DNA from: UBA6244 sp963676875
GTDB taxonomy: Bacteria; Bacteroidota; Bacteroidia; Bacteroidales; F082
DNA length: 64,000 nucleotides
NCBI GenBank assembly: GCA_963676875.1
Contig: OY781436.1
Location: 2,170,001 to 2,234,000, forward strand
Reading direction: 5' to 3'
Made by a program: the position numbers and the translations under genes
Part shown: positions 61,058 to 64,000 of the stretch, in pieces
How positions within the stretch are numbered: position 1 is the first letter of the stretch
Layout of the letters: every line of letters begins with the position of its first letter
Notes under the pieces: generated by a model
Databases searched by the model: none
What the model saw: the letters and a program-made list of their open reading frames with translations, nothing else
Told to the model about the DNA's origin: nothing

Positions 61058-63781
61058 TTAATTCACCACCAGTTTATTACTGTATATTTTCTTACCCAAC
61101 TCCACTCGAACCATATAAGTTCCTTTATTCCAGGATGAAATATCCAGCTTAAGCTGATTTTCATTCTCATGAATGTTCTGTTTCAAAATCAATTTTCCTG
61201 ATAGGTCGTGGATGGTAAGCATGCCTTTTGAGGAGGTACTTGTATTCCAATCCATTTGCACCAAAGTGGATGATGGGTTGGGAGATATACGTAATGCGGA
61301 TGTTTCTGCAAGTGCTTCATCCACCGAGGTATAAACATCTTTTTCGTAGGTGGCAGTAAATAGTCCCCGCCCATGACTGGCTGCCAGCACGGTATTGTCG
61401 GCGGCACGCAGCCTGAGCATGTCTACACGCACGTTGCCCATGCCCATGTTGGCTTGTGCCCACTCGGTGGTGGGTTCGAGCAGGGTGTTAGTGGCCCAGA
61501 TACCCAGCTCAGTGGCCAGCATCACCTGTCCGTCGTTTTCGGGATGGAACAGTGCCCAACGAATGGGCATGTCGGGCAGGTTGGTTTCCTTTTCTACCCA
61601 ATTGTCGCCACCATCGAGGGTAAGCCATACCGATGAAACGCCGTAGTTGGAAAAAGTAACCAGAATGATATCGTCGCTGCTTCCCAAAGCAATGCTTGAG
61701 ATGCTTCCGGTGGGAAAATCGGGTGAGCCAATTTCCGTGGCAACGGGCACCAGATCAGCATTGTCGATGCGATACAGTATTCCCGATAAAGTGCCTACAT
61801 ATACTACCGCAGGTCCGGTGGTGATGTGCGGACTCACGGTTACAGCCGAAAAAGCCACTTCCGTGTTGGTGCCTATATCCACTAACTCGGAACTGATGTT
61901 GCTTGGAATTCCTTTGGCACGAAGCAGTTGGTTGTTGTAGAGCCCCCAGAAATCGGTACCGTTTGAATATAAAATATTGCGTTCCGAATCGTAATCGGCC
62001 GGACTGACAAATGTACCCGAGCTACCTCCAACATAGCCCACCTGGTTGTTGTTTCGCCAGATGGAGTAGCTATTGTAATATACCGAGGTAATATACACAT
62101 TGGGCTCGGTTTGATCCCAAAAACAAAAAGCACCATCGCCGCCATCAATCATGTCGTTGATGTCCAAAGGACTGCCATTATATTTAAGGGTTCCGTTGTC
62201 CTGAAGTCCTCCGATATATTGATGAAAATTGGCCACCGGATGGATGGCACAGGAATAAAATTGCAAGGTGTTGTATCCCTGATTGCGTTGTAAAAAAACG
62301 GGAGAGCTGTAGTTGGCCGTGTTGGTCATGAAAATACCGCCATCGCTACTAAAAAGGGCGGTGGTGTACGAGCCGGGCTGGAATTGAATGTTATGTTGGT
62401 CGGCATGTACGTATTCATCGCCTCCACCGTAATACATCAGTGCCCAATCGCTGATATGACCCCAGGTATTTCCACCATTTGCCGAACGCCACAGGTCGAG
62501 ACCTCCGGTATAAATCACATTGGGGTTCACAGGATCTACCTGTAAAATAAAGGCATGCCAGGCCAGTGTTGACCAGTCGTCGCCTGGAGGTGTCACATCG
62601 TTCCAGGTAGCGCCTCCATCGGTCGATTTGGCCATGTAACGACCACGATAATAGGTGAAATCGGTGGTATATCCGGCAGCAAACTGTGCATATACCACAT
62701 CGGGATTGGATGGCGAAACGGCAACGATGGTGCGTGCCGGGATGTTGTAGGTGGGTTCAGCGGCAATCAAGGTGTTGTAATCGCCAAATACGGTCCAGGT
62801 TCCGGGCAATCCGCTATCCGAAAAGAGCACGGTGGCGCCTCCTTTACCTTCCAGGTTTTCCATGGTACCCACAAAAATTCTGCCTTCGGGACCAATCTCA
62901 ATGTCAGCAGGAGAGTATGGTTTTCCGGGATAACCGGGAATTTCGGGCAACACTTGCTCCCAGGAGGTTCCTCCGTTGGTTGATCGGTACACCCCGTCGG
63001 AAGGATGGCTTTGAAAGGTGCCGCCGTGGTAGGTGCCCGAGGCCACACAGGCATAAATGGCGCTCACCCCATTTTCGTCACGTACGGCGATATCGGTGAT
63101 GTAGTCGAAATCTTCGGTGGAAGCCAAGAGGTTCCAGGTTTCACCGGCATCGGTACTTTTCATGATACCCACGCCCACGCCGGATGATTCGCGGTAGATG
63201 GTACGTGCGGTTTGCGCTTCACCGGTACCCACATAAAAGACTTCAGTATTGTTGGGGTCGTAGGCCATGGAGCTGATGGCCAGACTGGGCCAAAAATCGT
63301 CCACCGGCTCCCACCAGGAGTCTTCATTGGTGATTTCGTAGTTTATCCACAATCCTCCTGTTACGCCCCCTGCCCAAACGGTTTCGTGGGAAGGGTCGTT
63401 GGGGTCGAACATCATCATGCGGGTACGACCGCCCATGAGCACGTCGGTGCCTTCCCAATCAACCGGAGGGGTATAGGCGTTGGCGTTGCGCGACAATTTC
63501 CTGGAAGCCAGATAGGAAGTGTACAGCGATTTTTTAGGCACCAGTCCTGTCTCCGGATTCATGGTCATGATGTACTCCTGAAAGGCAGCCATATCAGGTT
63601 GGTCGGGCGACTTTTCTTCACTTTTTTCCTGCAACGAAGCCCGGGGCAATTCGTTTGCTTTCTTGAGGAGGGTTTGTTCGTATTGCTTTCGTTGGCTCTC
63701 TCTGAAGTTGAGCAGATAGTATCCCCCAAAGAGGGCAATCAGGAGGATGGAAACAATGGCAAACAGCGTATTTTTTTTCAT
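61058..63781 (-). CDS. Secreted BNR/sortilin-like propeller protein with T9SS sorting domain
   Basis: The 907-residue protein has an N-terminal hydrophobic signal or anchor (IVSILLIALFGGYYLL). The body, about 110-820, has repeated BNR/Asp-box-like motifs such as STDAGETWN, STNGGTSWEQV, STDGGATWND, SANGGNTWGH and LDGGDNWVE, which are typical of ten-bladed sortilin/VPS10-type propellers. The C-terminus is a T9SS domain (ISPNPSSTLVQMDW, LTIHDLSGKLILKQ, GTYMVRVELG and KLVVN). Such proteins are often large surface or extracellular proteins with glycan or protein interactions, but the exact function is unknown. Confidence 0.85.
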   Translation of the reverse strand: MKKNTLFAIVSILLIALFGGYYLLNFRESQRKQYEQTLLKKANELPRASLQEKSEEKSPDQPDMAAFQEYIMTMNPETGLVPKKSLYTSYLASRKLSRNANAYTPPVDWEGTDVLMGGRTRMMMFDPNDPSHETVWAGGVTGGLWINYEITNEDSWWEPVDDFWPSLAISSMAYDPNNTEVFYVGTGEAQTARTIYRESSGVGVGIMKSTDAGETWNLLASTEDFDYITDIAVRDENGVSAIYACVASGTYHGGTFQSHPSDGVYRSTNGGTSWEQVLPEIPGYPGKPYSPADIEIGPEGRIFVGTMENLEGKGGATVLFSDSGLPGTWTVFGDYNTLIAAEPTYNIPARTIVAVSPSNPDVVYAQFAAGYTTDFTYYRGRYMAKSTDGGATWNDVTPPGDDWSTLAWHAFILQVDPVNPNVIYTGGLDLWRSANGGNTWGHISDWALMYYGGGDEYVHADQHNIQFQPGSYTTALFSSDGGIFMTNTANYSSPVFLQRNQGYNTLQFYSCAIHPVANFHQYIGGLQDNGTLKYNGSPLDINDMIDGGDGAFCFWDQTEPNVYITSVYYNSYSIWRNNNQVGYVGGSSGTFVSPADYDSERNILYSNGTDFWGLYNNQLLRAKGIPSNISSELVDIGTNTEVAFSAVTVSPHITTGPAVVYVGTLSGILYRIDNADLVPVATEIGSPDFPTGSISSIALGSSDDIILVTFSNYGVSSVWLTLDGGDNWVEKETNLPDMPIRWALFHPENDGQVMLATELGIWATNTLLEPTTEWAQANMGMGNVRVDMLRLRAADNTVLAASHGRGLFTATYEKDVYTSVDEALAETSALRISPNPSSTLVQMDWNTSTSSKGMLTIHDLSGKLILKQNIHENENQLKLDISSWNKGTYMVRVELGKKIYSNKLVVN

Positions 63782-63830
63782 TCCGAATCAGTTAAATATT
63801 TGGTTTGTATGATGATGACAATGGTTTGGC

Positions 63831-64000
63831 TTAAAATGTTGCAAGTGTTGTGGTTTTGATGGTTTTTGTTCGGCTGTCGTATTGAGGCACGGTCTGCGAA
63901 ATTCCGGTTTGCATGCAGTATTCCAGGTCTTTTTCGTAACCTTTTCGGATGAGCAGTTTTCCGTGGGTACTGGTTTTAATGGCTTCCGCATGTTTTCCCC
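63831..64000 (-). CDS. comB: Probable 2-phosphosulfolactate phosphatase, C-terminal fragment
   Basis: Only the last 55 codons lie in the window; the gene continues beyond 64000. On the minus strand the frame ends with TAA at 63831-63833 and reads HGKLLIRKGYEKDLEYCMQ, then GISQTVPQYDSRTKTIK. The end of 2-phosphosulfolactate phosphatases (ComB) has a similar GxEKDIxYC(M/L) pattern followed by a VP motif. ComB acts in coenzyme M or sulfolactate metabolism; in Bacteroidota the partner pathway is often unclear. The match rests on one short fragment. Confidence 0.5.
   Translation of the reverse strand, partial: GKHAEAIKTSTHGKLLIRKGYEKDLEYCMQTGISQTVPQYDSRTKTIKTTTLATF

Noticed and set aside
62686..63099. 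Long plus-strand open frame opposite the BNR/T9SS gene
   Set aside because: It is rich in Arg and Cys and has no family features, typical of an antisense shadow of a coding gene.
63788..63991. Short 67-residue frame at the right edge
   Set aside because: It is a different frame of the minus strand over the comB-like fragment; the frame ending at 63831 has family-like sequence and this one has not.

Overview
The window looks like chromosome from a free-living or gut-type member of the Bacteroidota. It carries a SusC/SusD outer-membrane pair, several secreted proteins with C-terminal type IX secretion (T9SS) sorting domains, a Bacteroidota-type geranylgeranylglyceryl phosphate synthase, an IspG with an extra segment, and many -7 promoter boxes of the Bacteroidota form TAnnTTTG just upstream of start codons. 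I saw no rRNA, tRNA, phage, complete insertion sequence or CRISPR array.

Layout. 1-8.5 kb holds housekeeping and small accessory genes: a universal stress protein, RuvB, QueG, a membrane sensor fused to an AlbA-type domain, a sodium:solute symporter, a four-helix-bundle (IVP-like) gene between imperfect repeats, TadA and a lipoprotein. 9.1-25.9 kb is a polysaccharide utilisation locus. A long minus-strand operon (25751 down to 12216) encodes SusC, SusD, a long mannose-6-phosphate isomerase, an MFS sugar porter, a ROK kinase, a GH92 alpha-mannosidase fused to an SGNH esterase, a beta-propeller lipoprotein and an esterase. Facing it are a T9SS lipoprotein, a second propeller protein and a GntR/UTRA regulator. 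The same 15-base near-palindrome lies at the promoter of both arms, which suggests one regulon: glycan is bound and trimmed outside, mannose is imported, phosphorylated and isomerised to fructose-6-phosphate.

26.3-30.9 kb carries a secreted TPR-CHAT (caspase-like) protease divergent from a sigma-factor/zinc-finger anti-sigma pair, the most interesting candidate system here. 30.9-31.8 kb is a repeat-rich gap with REP-like palindromes and tandem words. 31.9-44 kb has a small zinc-ribbon protein, GGGP synthase, a DPP-IV-like peptidase, an FG-GAP protein, an arylsulfotransferase-like T9SS protein, a beta-barrel protein, a TPR hybrid histidine kinase and an AI-2E-family permease.

45-56.7 kb is an uncharacterised divergent cluster of envelope proteins: LPP20-like, CsgG-like and zinc-ribbon genes on the minus strand; LPP20-like, transglutaminase-propeller, beta-helix/ion-channel-like, two membrane proteins and a SUKH-TPR protein on the plus strand. 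57-64 kb returns to IspG, a DUF302 protein, a beta-barrel protein, CorA, a large BNR/sortilin-like T9SS protein, and the C-terminal end of a probable 2-phosphosulfolactate phosphatase running off the right edge. A 119-bp hairpin-forming element occurs twice (25960 and 56753) with only three differences.
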